A DNA stretch of 64,000 nucleotides from Porodaedalea pini (Eukaryota > Basidiomycota > Agaricomycetes > Hymenochaetales > Hymenochaetaceae): assembly GCA_002794775.1 (NCBI GenBank), contig NBAY01000088.1:1-64000 (forward strand), given 5' to 3'. The notes below the pieces were generated by a model. The model saw only the letters and a list, made by a program, of their open reading frames with translations. It was not told where the DNA came from and searched no databases. A program made the position numbers and the translations under genes. Each line of letters starts with the position of its first letter. The stretch's first letter is position 1. Positions 22,375-34,538 of this stretch are shown here, piece by piece.

Positions 22375-24895
22375 CTAAAGAGATTGTCCATTAATGCTCT
22401 CCCATTCATCAGCAATCTCCCATTCCTCCTTGGTCGGTCGAATCGGAATCCTCCTCCATAACAAACGTATCCTCGTCTTCGGACGGTGTGCATGCAGTCC
22501 CATTTCTCTCAGCGTGTCCAGCTGTCGTCACTTGTCTCAGCTTCGTTCCAATCTGTAAGGCCAGAATCCACGTGCAGGTGTGCAGGCGGCATCCAGGGCT
22601 TCCAGGAGAATGGGCCTGTAGCGTCAAAGCCAGCTTCATCTTTAAAAGCTTGTGTCTCGAAGTGCTCGCATCTCCTATAGGCATCTGGCGTGTATCGCAA
22701 GACGTATACGAGGAGGTAAAGGGGGACCACCTTCCTCCTCTTGAAATGCGGATCGTAAGCCCACATACGCAATTCTTCAGGCTTCGTGGCTTCGGTAATT
22801 ACGATGTGTTTGCCGCAGTCACCGCTCTTGCTCACTGGCTGCGCGATATACGCCTTCTCTGTAGTTATGGTCCCAGCAACAAGATGATGATGTACTGCAG
22901 CGGCAAATGTTGTGCCGCGTGGAATGTGAACCTCTCCTTCGAAGACTTCAGGACTTGCTTCGTCACCTCGTGCTCATCACAGCGAATTACATTTCACTAA
23001 TGGATACCCACCTCCAATTAGCAACCTTTCTTGCCAAAAGATGAAAGCGCTCACATCATGAATGTATAATAAATCCCCGTTGTTGTTGCAACCGCGAATG
23101 AATGTGTACGTAACAAATCCATCAGCCACCGGATGCATTTCTTCTCCGACTCTTCCACCAAAAGCCGAAAATTGCTTGTTTGAGCGAACCGAGTAGCAGA
23201 CAGTGCATGAAATGACGCCCTTCGGCAATAAATATCAGTCGAAAGCAAGTACTTGAAGGCATGTAGGGCGCGGTGGCAAATCAGCTCGTCCTCGCTAGAG
23301 GCCAAAATCATCAGGCAAATCGAAGGACGTGTGTTACACGAAACGGTACCTGTCGACATATTGAGATAACTGCGTGCATAGATGCTCAAGCTCTTCGGAC
23401 TCCATGACTATCGGATTTGCATTCGCATTCCAATACATTATGTTCTTGAACTTGTGTCGGATGGCAATGATTTGGCCGAGCAAGATCTCCGGCGGACAGG
23501 TAAGCCTGTGAAGGAGCGGCTGTACAGCGGGATGAGGATACAAGCTCTGCAAAAGACCTAGATCGTTTTGAAAGCTAGCTTCGTTGTCGAGGTCGTTCGC
23601 AAGCGCTATCCCACGCAGGAGGCAGTACGTGAGCTGGGCGTGCCGAAAATCGACGCTATACTCCGTATTATCAAAAGATGCGAACCAAGAAAAGAAGTTT
23701 GAGTTAATCGTTCGAGGAAGTTTCTCTGGGAATCTGAATATTAATGAAAGAATTTAGTACAAAACCCATATAGTTCCGCATGCCACTTCTGATACTTACC
23801 GTAGGAGCATCTCCGTCATAGGAACTAAAATACTGGCAGGCGGGAAAAATCCAAATATATCTTCGGGTTTGAAAATAGAGCGTGTGTAGTGTGCAACCAG
23901 ACCATCGAGTGTATACCACTCAAAATGGTTTGGCGAAAATTCTTCAAGGTTCGCCATAAAGTCCAGTAACTCGGCCGCACAGCTATTGCAGCGAGAGTGT
24001 ATTCTATCAAATAACCGCTCAAGATGTCGAAGGACGAGAGATGCTCGATCTGGATCGCTGTGGATATCGTGGCAGTTGAAATCTTTGCTACAGAATATGA
24101 TGCAATTGAACTCACCCAAAGTAGGTCTTGATACTGCTCAGTGGTTGGAGATGACCGTTGAACACTGAAGACTGAAGGCTGGCTGCAATCTCGTGCCCGA
24201 CTACGTTCACCTCGGTGTCTGCCAGCGAGAACAGAGCTCTGCGAGAACTGGTCATTAGCGACGGGAAGCAGTCGACCCAGGTAGAATCCCATCTTTGCAG
24301 GAGTTCTATGGAATGAGCTGCTCCTTTGACAATGAGGATATCTCGAATAAACTCATCCTCAATGGCGAGACGGGTGATTTGGTTGATGGCTTGCAACTTT
24401 GTCGATGCGACATTCGATCTAGAACTTCGCGTTCATATTAAAATTTTAGCTATGGGCCATACCGGACATATCTAATTAGGCGCCTACAGTCATTCTCGAT
24501 CTGGACCGCAACCTTCCGGCAGCTAATCGGAAGGCTGACAGCCTTGAATCGTCGACGTTCAATTCTAATGGCTGTCATACGTGGTCCTTTCCCTAGCTTC
24601 TCCGCCAGTCGTCCAAGGCAGAGTTCTAAATGTTTTCCTGCGAAACTGTAGAAGAGTCCGAGTGTGCGCCAAGGCCTGGGAGATCGTCCGCGGTAGCATT
24701 CGTACTGATCGACGAGGCCAGCGAACAGGTCTCTAGATAGTATTCTGAGAAATCGTCTGTCGCCCCATTGTGCCTTGTAGACCTGGGATTCATCCTTGCG
24801 ATGGGTTCTGTCATGGGCAGCTGAAGCGATGCATCCTGGGCATAGGCTTTTATATCAAAACTTGTTGACTGCATTTTACTTGGTGCTATTACCAA
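22375..24895 (-). pseudogene. Unknown family, copy A
   Basis: First of three related sequences here (others at 45953 and 55158); no known domain recognised. On the minus strand it keeps, in order: a Ser/Thr-rich start (SISTNATADDLPG), an exon about 24420-24120 (AINQITRLAIEDEFIRDILIVKGA), a His/Cys-containing stretch (LLDFMANLEEFSPNHFEWYTLDG), then YPHPAVQPLLHRLTCPPEIL, LEHLCTQLSQYVDRY, RALHAFKYLLSTDIYCRRA, a block with EATKPEELRMWAYD and VPLYLLVYVLRYTPDAY, and an acidic tail with EEWEIADEWES. Splice sites are recognisable, but stops and frameshifts occur in several exons (such as before GGMGDC at the end), so it looks inactivated. It is the fullest of the three at its 5' end. Confidence 0.6.
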
Positions 24896-25936
24896 TATTT
24901 CTCCTCAGCAGCGCATAGGAAGGTTTGAAGAGAGTTTCGAGAGAAGCCGAGAATGATAAGCAGACGGCAGAAAAGACTGTTCATGATCAGTTTCATCACA
25001 AAAAAGTCGCATCGCCTGTATAGCCTTGTATACCTTGTAAGGTAATGTAAGTCTGTTAGTCAGCTTGTCATGTGCCAAAATGTCTTCGAGTCGAATACAA
25101 GCTTGTTACAAGAGTTTTGGTGCAATACAGGGCATATACAAGACAGATAGATAATTACAAAAAATATGCTATACTTTTATTATTTTGTATTCTGATTATA
25201 TGCCCTCTGAAAGTCTGATGTCTGAGCTGTAATGTATTTATTCTGCTGATTATGCCTGACAATGGGGCTGGAAGGCTCTTCACCAGTTTATATGTTGGGT
25301 GTCAGCATGTCAGTCTGCATATCAGATACTTATTAGGATAGAAGGTGAATACAGCTTAGATAGATGCTTACAGGAAATGAACATTTATTTTTCTCATATT
25401 ATATGTCACTTGTATGTCCTTCAGAACGTCTCAACTGTAATACATTCATCATAGTATTTTTGTCTGATGGTCCACTTATACTTCAGATATTTCTAGGAAG
25501 TTTGGTTCAGTTCGGTTCAAGTCCAAAGTGGTTCAATAGTAACAGCCTATTCACAACTGCTGAGTCCAAACCGAAGCTCAAGACCAGCACTCGAGAAGCT
25601 GGGCATTGACATGGACACCTGTCCCTGACCGTTAGTCCTGTTTCCGTTCCCAATTCCACCCATGCCGCGGATCGCGGTCCTGTCCTCAAGACTGCCCACA
25701 GAGAGCACCTGTGCATATCATGCAACCAGGTCTGACTCGTCGGTGGGTCCAAATCAGTGGCCCTTCGCTGCACCCAGGCTGGAGCCCATGGCATTGCCTT
25801 GGGCGCCATCAGCCGACACACCTGCAAGCTGCACGATCACAGGCATGTCTGGCAGTGTTTCGATGGCCTCAAACCGACACTAGAGCCTGAGTCAGATGAG
25901 TCCGTGCTCTGTGCGGTGTAGATCCTGACTTAGGGG
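24896..25936. other. AT-rich intergenic, no supported gene
   Basis: Low-complexity, CpG-poor sequence at 24.95-25.5 kb changing to GC-rich after 25.5 kb. Open frames in the GC-rich part occur on both strands without recognisable motifs. Confidence 0.5.
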
Positions 25937-26868
25937 TGTCTGGGATCAGCGGTCCTTTTGGGGACATGATCGCATTGCTCTGGGAGGTTAGGGGTAGACT
26001 GCAGTGAGATCACTCGACGTACCGGTACGCGTCGGTACACTTCAGTATGCGCCAGTATGCGTCAATTTCAAGAACTAAGGTCGGGAACTCCTGATGGGTC
26101 TGTACTTGACCGGTACGGAGTCGGTACGCGCGGGTAATCAATGCCGGTATGGTGTGGTCACGATGAGCAATGAGGTTCGAGTTACGGAGTAAGAGATGAG
26201 AGACGGTTTCGAGAGACGAGATGCTAAGATGAAGACGGAACAACTACGAGTTTTACGAGAACTAAGATGGACCGCACTCAAGTTACCCTATCTGAGGGAG
26301 ACTCTGCAGTAGAACTTACTTGTCCTCTACCTACGACATGGGGTGCATATTTATACTAAGTCCAAAGATCTATCTACAGTTAATAATTTCCATACAGGCA
26401 TAACGTGCATATCAGTTGAAACATAGAGAAGTCGAAGAGAAAAGTCATAGGTCATAGAGGTGCGCATAGAGTGCATAGAAATCAGAAGAACATAGGAAAA
26501 ACATAAATCATAATGAAGAAAAACGTCTGCATCGCATCCGACCATACCGGTGCTCCACCAGAACTCAGATCGTCCAATCGGTATGTGGCTCCCGTCGTCG
26601 GACAGCAGTCCGGTACGTGTCTTGGCTGTATGCTCCATGTGACCGCGTCCCTAATCGTCCAGATAAGATCTCCAAAATGTTCTGTCATGCATTCGGAAGT
26701 CTCGGAACGTGTTGCTGATGCGATCGTGAGGTTCTGATTCGAAACTGGACGGATCAGATTGAGTCCGGTACTGATCAGTACACGTCAGAACCAGTTCTTG
26801 AGTGCTTCTGGAGTGATCGGTGGTGATGGGACGATCGGCATGGCTCTACAGCAGTACTCCACACAACA
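25937..26868. repeat. Possible solo LTR remnant
   Basis: Non-coding stretch beginning TGTCTGGGATCAGC and ending near CTCCACACA, with repeated CGGTACG motifs around 26020-26140 and a TATTTATACTAAG box near 26346. Composition and layout resemble the insertion at 7190-8169. No target duplication was found, so this is a weak call. Confidence 0.3.
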
Positions 26869-26948
26869 TTGGCACTGTTGTTGTAGCTATAACTATAATT
26901 GTAGCTGCACAACGCTGCACTCGGCATCTTGAATGTTGATTCGCCAAG

Positions 26949-28134
26949 TCAGAGTGGCAAGTACGAAAGGCGTGGTGTCGGCTCTTCGAGTGGGAAAGGC
27001 GTCAGATCAGAAGACAACAGCGTTTGTGATGTGAAAGCAGAAGAAAGCAATGTTTGCTGTGCACTGAGCGCTGCGTGCTGATGCGCTGCAATGACCACGA
27101 GAGGTGGACCTGCAAATGAGAATGGCAACGATCCTGGGAATCGATAGCGGGGCAGCACGCTCCACATTGCCACATCATCTGGTAGCGTTGCAGCACATCC
27201 AAGTGCTCTACTTGCCATCCCTGCCTCATGGCCAAACTCCGGGCTTGCACCCGCGTCTGACAAGGGTGGACTTGGGAAGTGTGTCACGTTGCGCATTGCA
27301 GAAACCAGAGATGATCCAAATGCAATTGTACCCTCACTTTTCGTGCATTGCATACTGCACGAGTTCTCTTCCTGTGGCGGTGTAGAGCCCTTGCCAACCC
27401 AGAGACACCACCCAAGCACATCGCCGAATGCACGTTCACAGCATCCAACAATTTGAATAGCATCGATCCTGTAAGAATGTTGATGTTAGAATGAGCGCGG
27501 CAAGGAAGGTGCACCATGGGCAAAGAAGCCACGAGGGCAGAGGTGGCAGCGGCGTGAGTGGTTTTGCTGGAATCTTATGGTGCTTGTTGTTAGACTGCCT
27601 TTGAGTCTGCATCTGCTGAGTTAATAGAAGCAAAGTGTCCAATTGGAGGACCGTCGGTACACACGATGTGTTGAATGGATCCATTGACATCAGTTCCGTC
27701 AGAAGGCTGCAGAGGTTGGATGTGTCCAAAGAGGTATTCACCTTTGACAAGGCAGACACCTCGTCTTCCTTCACGATCCTCTTATCTAACTCCAACTTGC
27801 CTCTCACTCTCGTACCGAGCCTCTCTTTCTGCACCAGCTCCAGCACCTTCCCTCTCACCACCTCGATGTAGCAGAGCGCCGAATGCAGGACACTGCATGT
27901 TGTGTGTGAATGGCGGAGGACCTCCATACAAATGTTTTGATCTGAACGAGATCCTTCTCGGACTATGGTTGCGATGTTTCTGCCGAAATTCTTGGCGAGA
28001 GAGGTGGATGGGAAAACAGCTGACGTCGATGAAGCATATGGTGGGTCGGAAGGGGCAGGAGGAAGAGGGAGGAAAGTGTACTGGATGAACAGGGTGAGGG
28101 AAGTTGAACTAACTGACAGTTTAGTGGCTGGCAT
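26949..28134 (-). pseudogene. PHO85-type (PCL-like) cyclin, broken
   Basis: Cyclin that would partner a Pho85-like CDK. The minus-strand frame 28134-27436 carries SLAKNFGRNIATIVREGSRSD, then EVLRHSHTTCSVLHSALCYI and TFLAALILTSTFLQDRCYSN, which match the cyclin-box helices of fungal PCL cyclins. The next expected helix (RAWAKLSGL..) is deleted. Beyond the stop, another frame continues with CERAFGDVLGWCLWVGKG, the end of the cyclin box, and a Pro/Ser-rich tail. A deletion that shifts the frame inside the cyclin box means it cannot make a working cyclin. Confidence 0.68.
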
Positions 28135-28624
28135 TGAGAAGGGAGTGACAGCAGCTGTTTCGTCACCACCGTGATAACTGTTTGAGTTGAGAAGACGACA
28201 GGGATGCTCTCTCAGGGTGCCAGATGTCAGTCAGGCTTTTCACAGCTTGATCTAGGATCGAGCACGTCAGTACGAAAAGCAAGGCAATTTATCTACGACT
28301 TTGTGTGCGCACCTCGGAAGGTTGCCGACAATGGGAATGCTTGACTTGCCGACCAGAAAAGCCATGTAGTTCGCTTTTGCTGGGTGCATCTTTGGGGCTT
28401 GGGATTGTTTCAATGGTTGACACTGCTTGCTGCGAAGAGAGTAGGTGTGGGTATTGGGAGAAGGTGGAGGCAGCGGGAGAGAGATACTAGATAGTGTACA
28501 TAGATGCAGCTGGAGTAATTGATGAGTGGATTCTTGAGAATTAGGATGCTGATGGTGAGTGGACAAGGACACGCATCAGACAAAATTCACCACTCAGCGG
28601 ACTTAGCGGACTTAGAAATTGCAG

Positions 28625-30518
28625 ACTTAGAAAACACGTCGAGATGCTCGATGTGTCGTTGCACTTTGCTTTCTCCCACCACCATCACCTGCTCTCCCTC
28701 GGTCACAAATCTGTCAAGCACTTAAAAACTAAAGCCACATGTTCTTTGCAATGTAGTGAACATGTAAGTCAAGATGTGCTGGAAACGGAGCTCAGGCAAG
28801 CTCGTGCCACTCAAATTGGTGAGTAACCCCTATATACAGACAGTTCATATAACTGGCCTCTAGTCCACAAGTACTGGGACGACCTCGCAAAGCAGCATGA
28901 GAGATGTATCCTTGGTATGTCTATCAGCCCACACTCACCACCAAGGAGACAAAGGGCAAGACAGAGTCGACAGTGGGTGGGAAGGTGAGGAAGAAGGAGC
29001 ATCATGACTGTACCAAGTTGAGCAGCTGTGTGCACAGTTCTGGCACGTGTGCACACAACAGTTCTTTGTGATCCACTATCAGCCCCACGAGCGTCTCCCC
29101 ATCTTCATCAACCGTCAATTTGGAGGACTTCAGCGAGCTCGACATGCTCTCCACCGACAGGTCTCTCTATGGTCTGTATGGCTATGCGAACAGCGGGTGC
29201 AGTAGCATGCACGAAGTCGAGACAGCGGATCTCACAGACTTCAACATGAGCGAATCGGAGGGATCACAGGGCCAGGGTCAAAGTCAGACGCTCTTGCTCC
29301 CACTGAACCTCTCGATGCCCTTGCTCTCTGGCGCATCTGGTTCTGGACCAGGAGCAAGCCTTGCAATCGACAGTGCAATGCTCTTGCAGGCTTCTCTCGA
29401 ATCTAGCCCACTCAGCACATCTTCCTACTTGCACTCGCACCACGTGGACACGGGCATGGACACAGACACTTGCTTTCTGCGCAGATCCCGACTCAGACCA
29501 CCCAGAGCTTAGTTCCTGGACTGCTTAGCTTTGTCCTCCCACAGAACTGCCACTTGATGAGTGCACCAGGTGCACCGACGCCACTGATAATGCCAGCTAC
29601 CCCCTTGGCCTCCTACAGTGAAGATCCCGAGGCTGCTGGAGACGGCACCTGGTTCGAACAGTGGCTTGCCGGTTGGCTCACCTGTGATGCACGAGGGCAA
29701 CGAAGACAAGCAGCGGTTGCAGATGAATGGCCACAGCCAGGAAAGAGAGGGGGAATTTGGTGGAATGAGCGGTTTCCAGTTCCCGAACTCACATCTGCAG
29801 TCCATGAACTACGGTATGCCAGGGCAGGTTCCCGATTTCTCGACTGCTGGCAGCGAGATGCAGGTGTGTTTTTCTGCCCTTCATCGTAGCATGCTATCTC
29901 ATGTTTCAGGTATACAAGGAGCAGGTGCCTGTCACTGCTAAGCCTCGCCCTTGCATGCTCACGCAGCTCAGCATTCCTAGCAAGCCTTCAACCTCTTCAG
30001 GTGACCCGCTTTCCGCACCAACACCTCCTTCCTCCTCGTCCTTGCATCTCTTCCTCCCTGGTCAATTCTCTTCACCGACTAGCCAATCGCCAGGTGGACA
30101 GCTTCAAGTGCCGGCTCAGCGTGCAGTGCCGCATGGGCTGCCTGAGTCACCAGAATGGCAGTTGCTGGCGAGTGGGATGACTACGGCTTGCCAGCATGGG
30201 CAATGCAGATGCTGTGCACCGCCGATGAATCTACCATGCATTCCACATGGTTAGAACCAGGAGACACAGAGTCAAAATGTATTTGGCGAAATCAACATTG
30301 GAATGGACATGGGGCTGCCGCCGTGGATGGGCTTCGGCTCAATGGGGTCGGTGAGTGCGATGGGTGCGATGGGCACGATGGGTGGTGGCATGGATGGGAT
30401 GGGGCCAGACGGTGAGCATATGGACACGTATGCGATGCGCTTCCAGTTTGAGGACCTGCTCGACTCATCGCAGCTATATCCCGCACCTCATCTCGCCCGC
30501 GGACACCATCAAACCTGA
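28625..30518 (+). pseudogene. HMG-box regulator, copy 1
   Basis: Decayed HMG-box transcription factor, related over its length to the copy at 34539. The HMG-box end is readable at about 28865-28930 (HKYWDDLAKQHER-like, then PWYVYQPT), but the first helices are scrambled. Downstream blocks are DFSELDMLSTDRSLYGLYG, SESEGSQGQGQSQTL, RLLETAPGSNSG and QFPNSHLQSMNYGMPGQ. An intact intron (GTGTGT..TTTCAG, 29862-29908) is followed by VYKEQVPVTAKPRP and a Gly/Met-rich C-terminus (PPWMGFGSMGSVSAMG) ending at 30518. At least two frameshifts separate these blocks. Confidence 0.65.
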
Positions 30519-31456
30519 ATTCTTTATTCCTCTTTTACTTTTATCTATGATTTCGATGTGGCTACAATTTTGAACAATTCAATTGTACAATAAATGATGC
30601 AATAGAAATACATTATTGTTATATTATTTAAATGGTGTGATAATGAACCAGTAGACTTTCAGTCTCGTATAACGACTTGCAGGCCTTATATAAGAACTCT
30701 ACCAGACACGACAAGAACCACAAGTAAGATTATCCCATGTCATTTTGAAGCTGTGCCGTATTCTCTTCTATATTTCTTCAGGGCTGGCCATTCTTGTAAG
30801 TGACGATCAGTACGACCTAACTTGGCAATATGCATCAGACTTGCGGCGATCTTGCGGCAACTTGTACATTTCTGATCATTTTGAGAGTGTGCTAGATTCT
30901 CTTGTACATAATATACAAAATATACAAAATTTACTATCTTCCACGGGTATGTAAGCCCGTGCAAGATTTTAGACATTTTTGTGATGTTGTCTAGTTTCAG
31001 GGAGAAGAAGCAATGAGCATGTCATGCTGATGACGTAACCAAATGTAAGCTTTCTCTTTTCTATCCGAATATATTATTATATATTCCCATGTATGCAAAA
31101 CTTGAATTTAGAGCCTTTGCTGATTTCTAGCAAATTTGCTCTCAAGGTTACAAAGGAAGACGTGCATGTCGTAATGCTTGTGAAGTGCTCTCGTCTGTCT
31201 CTCCTCGTTCAATCGCCTGCGTCATATCTGTGCACAGGTGTATGCCTCTTTTGTTGGTCTTTGGGCGCGTTAGCATACTGAGGCGATATATACAGCTGTA
31301 GTATTACACAAGTGTTACTATCATTAATATTAGGAACACGCGGTGCTTTGGGCGTCTCTTCAGTACTTTAGTCGGACGACCGCATCTCTCCCAGTCATCG
31401 TCCTCGATCTCTCTCTCTGACCCCAAGCCTCTTGCAAGAATGGATCATACGACTAG
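30519..31456. other. Intergenic with a decayed copy of the adk1/CMD promoter region
   Basis: No gene. About 31010-31215 shares spaced matches with 20870-21145: GCAATG..ATGTCATGCTG-TGACGTAA, then GCTT-TGAAG-GC-CTCGTCT and CCTCGTTCAATC, in the same order. This looks like an old partial duplication of the adenylate kinase/CMD intergenic region. Confidence 0.4.
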
Positions 31457-33114
31457 CGGGAAACAGACGGACTTGTCTGCACGAGCCGCATTTCCTCACG
31501 CGTGTTGCGCGGGATCGCTGCGGCTCTCGAAGCGGGGGAGGCCGCTGCCTCCGACTCGCCTTCCTCCCGTTCATCTAGATCGTCAAGATCGTCGAGGAGC
31601 GCTAGGAGTTCGTATGCACCGAGTTCGGCCGCGGCGTCGCCTGCGCCCATTCGTGCCTTCCAGCCACAGTCTGCCTCGCGCCCGGGAACCAGCCAGGGTC
31701 TCGGAATGACTACAGGATTAGGAGGAGGGACAGGTAAAGAAGCGCTGGACGCTGCGACGCCACTCGTCGACGCCGTGCAAGCTAGCGCGCTCCTCGCGGT
31801 GTACTTTTTCGCGAAGGCGCGTCTTCTTGAGGGGTACTACCATGCGAGCGCTGCTGCGCGTCTTGCGGTCAGCTTGGGAATGCACCAGGTGCGGAGCGCC
31901 ATCTGGCGGCCTCCCGTTCCTGCTTCTTCTCCGTCCTTACCGCCGACTTCTGTCGGCTCTACCGCGTTTGACTCGCCATCTTCGTCGTACACCACTGCCT
32001 TCCCATTCTCCACCTGTTCTAGCGACACCGGCAACGGCAGCTGGTCAGGCAGTCCTTCTCCCTCGCACGCCGTCGTTCTCCCCCCTGCACGCAGCGCACT
32101 GGAGCACGCGGAGCGGGTGTCGACGTTCTGGGGCGTGTTCTTCGTGGACCGGTGCTGGAGCGTTGCGACGGGACTGCCGAGCAGCTTGCCGGACGACGAG
32201 CACCCGCAGCTGAAGATCAGTACTGTGTGGCCGTGGGACGCGGATGGGGGCAAGGAGGTGACGCGTGAAAATGCGGATTATGAGAGCCTGGGGTCGTTGT
32301 TTGATGCGAGCAGCGCGTCGTCGACGACGGGAGGGATGAAGAACTCGTGCACTCAGGCGCTTAAGGCGAAGGCGGCAGCGTTGTTTGAGCGTGCGGCGCG
32401 TATCGCGTCCAGTGCGTTTATTTCTTTTATTTCCTCCGATATATATTACATTTACTGAATAATATATTTACGTATAGTGCAATCGGAGCCAACGCACTGG
32501 GAGCAGCTCACGCAGCTCGAGTTCGCGCTTTCGAACTTCATTGCCAACCTCCCTCCTTACACCGTCACGTTGACTCCCTCCCCATCTCCCTCGCCTCACC
32601 TCTCCGCATATGCAGCCGCAGCGCCCGCCTCCCAATCGATCTCAGTGGACGTCGAGCTCGCACTGGTACACACGCTCGCGCACGCGGCCGTTATCCAGCT
32701 ACACCACCCGCGCGCACAAAAGGACGGACACGCACACGCGACATGCGTGCGGGCGGCGGCGGCGGCCTGCTGCCAGATCGTGAGGCGGCTGGGAGGTCGG
32801 GAGTATGCGCTACTGGACCCTGTGATGGGGACGTGCTGGATGTGTGTGTCAGATGTGCTGTTGCGGGAGCGGATGTGGGGCGGGGGCGGGGGCGGAGATA
32901 TGCGGGCTGCGCGTGATTCGGCGATGGGGAACGGGGAGTGGTTTGGGGTGGAAGCGGAGCTGGACGTGGTTGTGGGTGCGCTGAGGCAGCTCAGTTTCGT
33001 CTTTCCTGTTGCGCGTGAGTTCACTCTTTTTCTCCTGGTATGGATGCTGATGCTTATCCTTTCTTAGTCTACCAGGTGCAGAAAGTCGAGCAGTCGCGGA
33101 ACATGCCGTTTTAA
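31457..33114 (+). CDS. Zn2Cys6-type regulator body (fungal_trans domain), no DNA-binding domain
   Basis: Middle and C-terminal parts of a fungal zinc-cluster regulator. Exons 31457-32411, 32478-33014 and 33068-33114 join in phase (GT..TAG introns) to 513 codons ending SRNMPF. The fungal_trans (middle homology) region shows ALLAVYFFAKARLLEGYYHAS, AAARLAVSLGMHQVRS, HAERVSTFWGVFFVDRCWSVATGLPSSLPD and a later LALVHTLAHAAVIQLHHP. No Zn2Cys6 exon was found upstream, where sequence is AT-rich and decayed; a TAG in frame at 31454 or a splice acceptor there sets the left limit. The 31457-31500 part may be frameshifted. Likely a 5'-truncated relic, though the remaining frame is intact. It is not part of the zinc-cluster gene at 1-796, which runs the other way. 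Confidence 0.7.
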
Positions 33115-34399
33115 AACATGTATACATTGAAAGAAAGAAGAAGAAAAAAGTGATTTACACATAGATTTTCGTTCCTCGTACTCTCATCCTTCGTCTTCAA
33201 GGGTCTCCTTTTTTCTTCTATTGATCTGCCTCACTTACTGTATGTAATAGCCACTGCCCACACTTCCCTTTGTCGCCGAGGGGAGAACGTGAATAACCCC
33301 CTCCGCAACAAAATGCCAAACACTCCTGATGCCTTCGTTCTTCCCATCCTTCGCCCTTCCCCCCTTTTTTTCTTCAGTTTTTCCTCCTTCCCTTCTTCCG
33401 GTTCTTTCTCTTTTTTTCTTTTCTTTCGATAACTGTATCAACTAGGATTTTCCCAACCCCCGGATCAGATGAACTCATTTGCACTCACTCTACTCAGCTC
33501 TGCATATAACGTACAGTGTATAACCCTCCGCAGCACCCCAAGGCATGCCTTCTGCATTCAGATTTGCACTTGAAGACTCGGATCAGAAGATGGCGGATGA
33601 GCAGTTGAGTTTTTTCTGTTTTTGGAATCTCTGGAATCGAAGCAGGGTGCGGAGTGATTGAATGGGATAGATAGATAGATAGACAGGGGTTAGCCTACTT
33701 TGACCTTTGATGCTTCCACTTCGTTGATTCCGTCCATGCTTCGCGGACGATCCCGTAAGCTCCGCTGCAGACTCCGACGTCGTGCCGGGTCTCCGAGACT
33801 ATGTAGGCGTGCGGGATCCGCTCAGCGTCGTTCGGCAGAGTGGAGTACGTAGGGTACAACAGATACAAAGTCCAGACCCGGGCTCCCCGACGCTAGAAAC
33901 CTTCGATAGTGATAGTGTGCGTCGATGTGCTTGTGTATCACTCCCATCATTCAACCATATGCAACTACTGAAAGCTTTGTGTACTCGTACGTAGATGCAC
34001 ATCTGCAACGCGTGCATTTCCGTATGGACAAGTCAGTCGCTTCAGCCTGACATCACGAAAATGAGACAAATCTTACATTTGCATACATTTAATTGTAAGA
34101 AATGAAATATGTAAATTATATGTAAGCCTTGTGGGTAATATTGTACCCCATTTCATTGGTCGGCACTTCTTACAAGACCCACAAGACTTGTCAAAGCTCA
34201 CAAGACTTATGGAGATTGTAATCCTCCACAATTCTTGTCAGACATTACCAGACCTACAATCACATGTAATTACTTGTGACACCAAGAAGAAAATAGAAAA
34301 AGTAGCTTTTTGCTTTTCTTTTCTTATTTTGTAAGATTTCCTTTCTTAACTGTTTCTCAAATTTCAGATTTCTTAATTTCTCAGGTTTTATTCTTTTTC
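33115..34399. other. Intergenic, with (GATA)n microsatellite
   Basis: No gene recognised. A GATAGATAGATAGATAGACAG microsatellite-like run lies near 33668. The first part should be the 3' flank of the regulator gene, with poly-pyrimidine stretches at 33350-33430. Confidence 0.5.
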
Positions 34400-34484
34400 T
34401 TAGTGCTGCAGGGTCTTGAACTCACAACCTCTTTCTTACAATTTGCTTAAGGAACTCAATATACCACTAAACTATTTATGCTTG
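34400..34484 (-). repeat. tRNA-derived SINE-like sequence
   Basis: On the minus strand a Pol III A-box-like TAGTTTAGTGG (34474-34464) is followed about 40 nt later by a B-box-like AGTTCAAGACC (34422-34412), a spacing close to that in tRNA genes. The acceptor and T stems do not pair properly, so it is not a functional tRNA. Downstream on that strand the sequence is A-rich, as in many SINE tails. Confidence 0.4.
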
Positions 34485-34538
34485 AATATAAGTGCAAGGC
34501 CAGTACAGATGAACTATACGGATCTCATTCAGACCTGG

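Noticed and set aside
25507..25883. Overlapping frames on both strands at 25.5-25.9 kb
   Set aside because: GC-rich DNA without motifs; neither strand resembles a protein family.
29470..30518. Several separate small genes in the HMG region
   Set aside because: They are pieces of one frameshifted HMG-box gene, as the copy at 34539 shows the same blocks in the same order.
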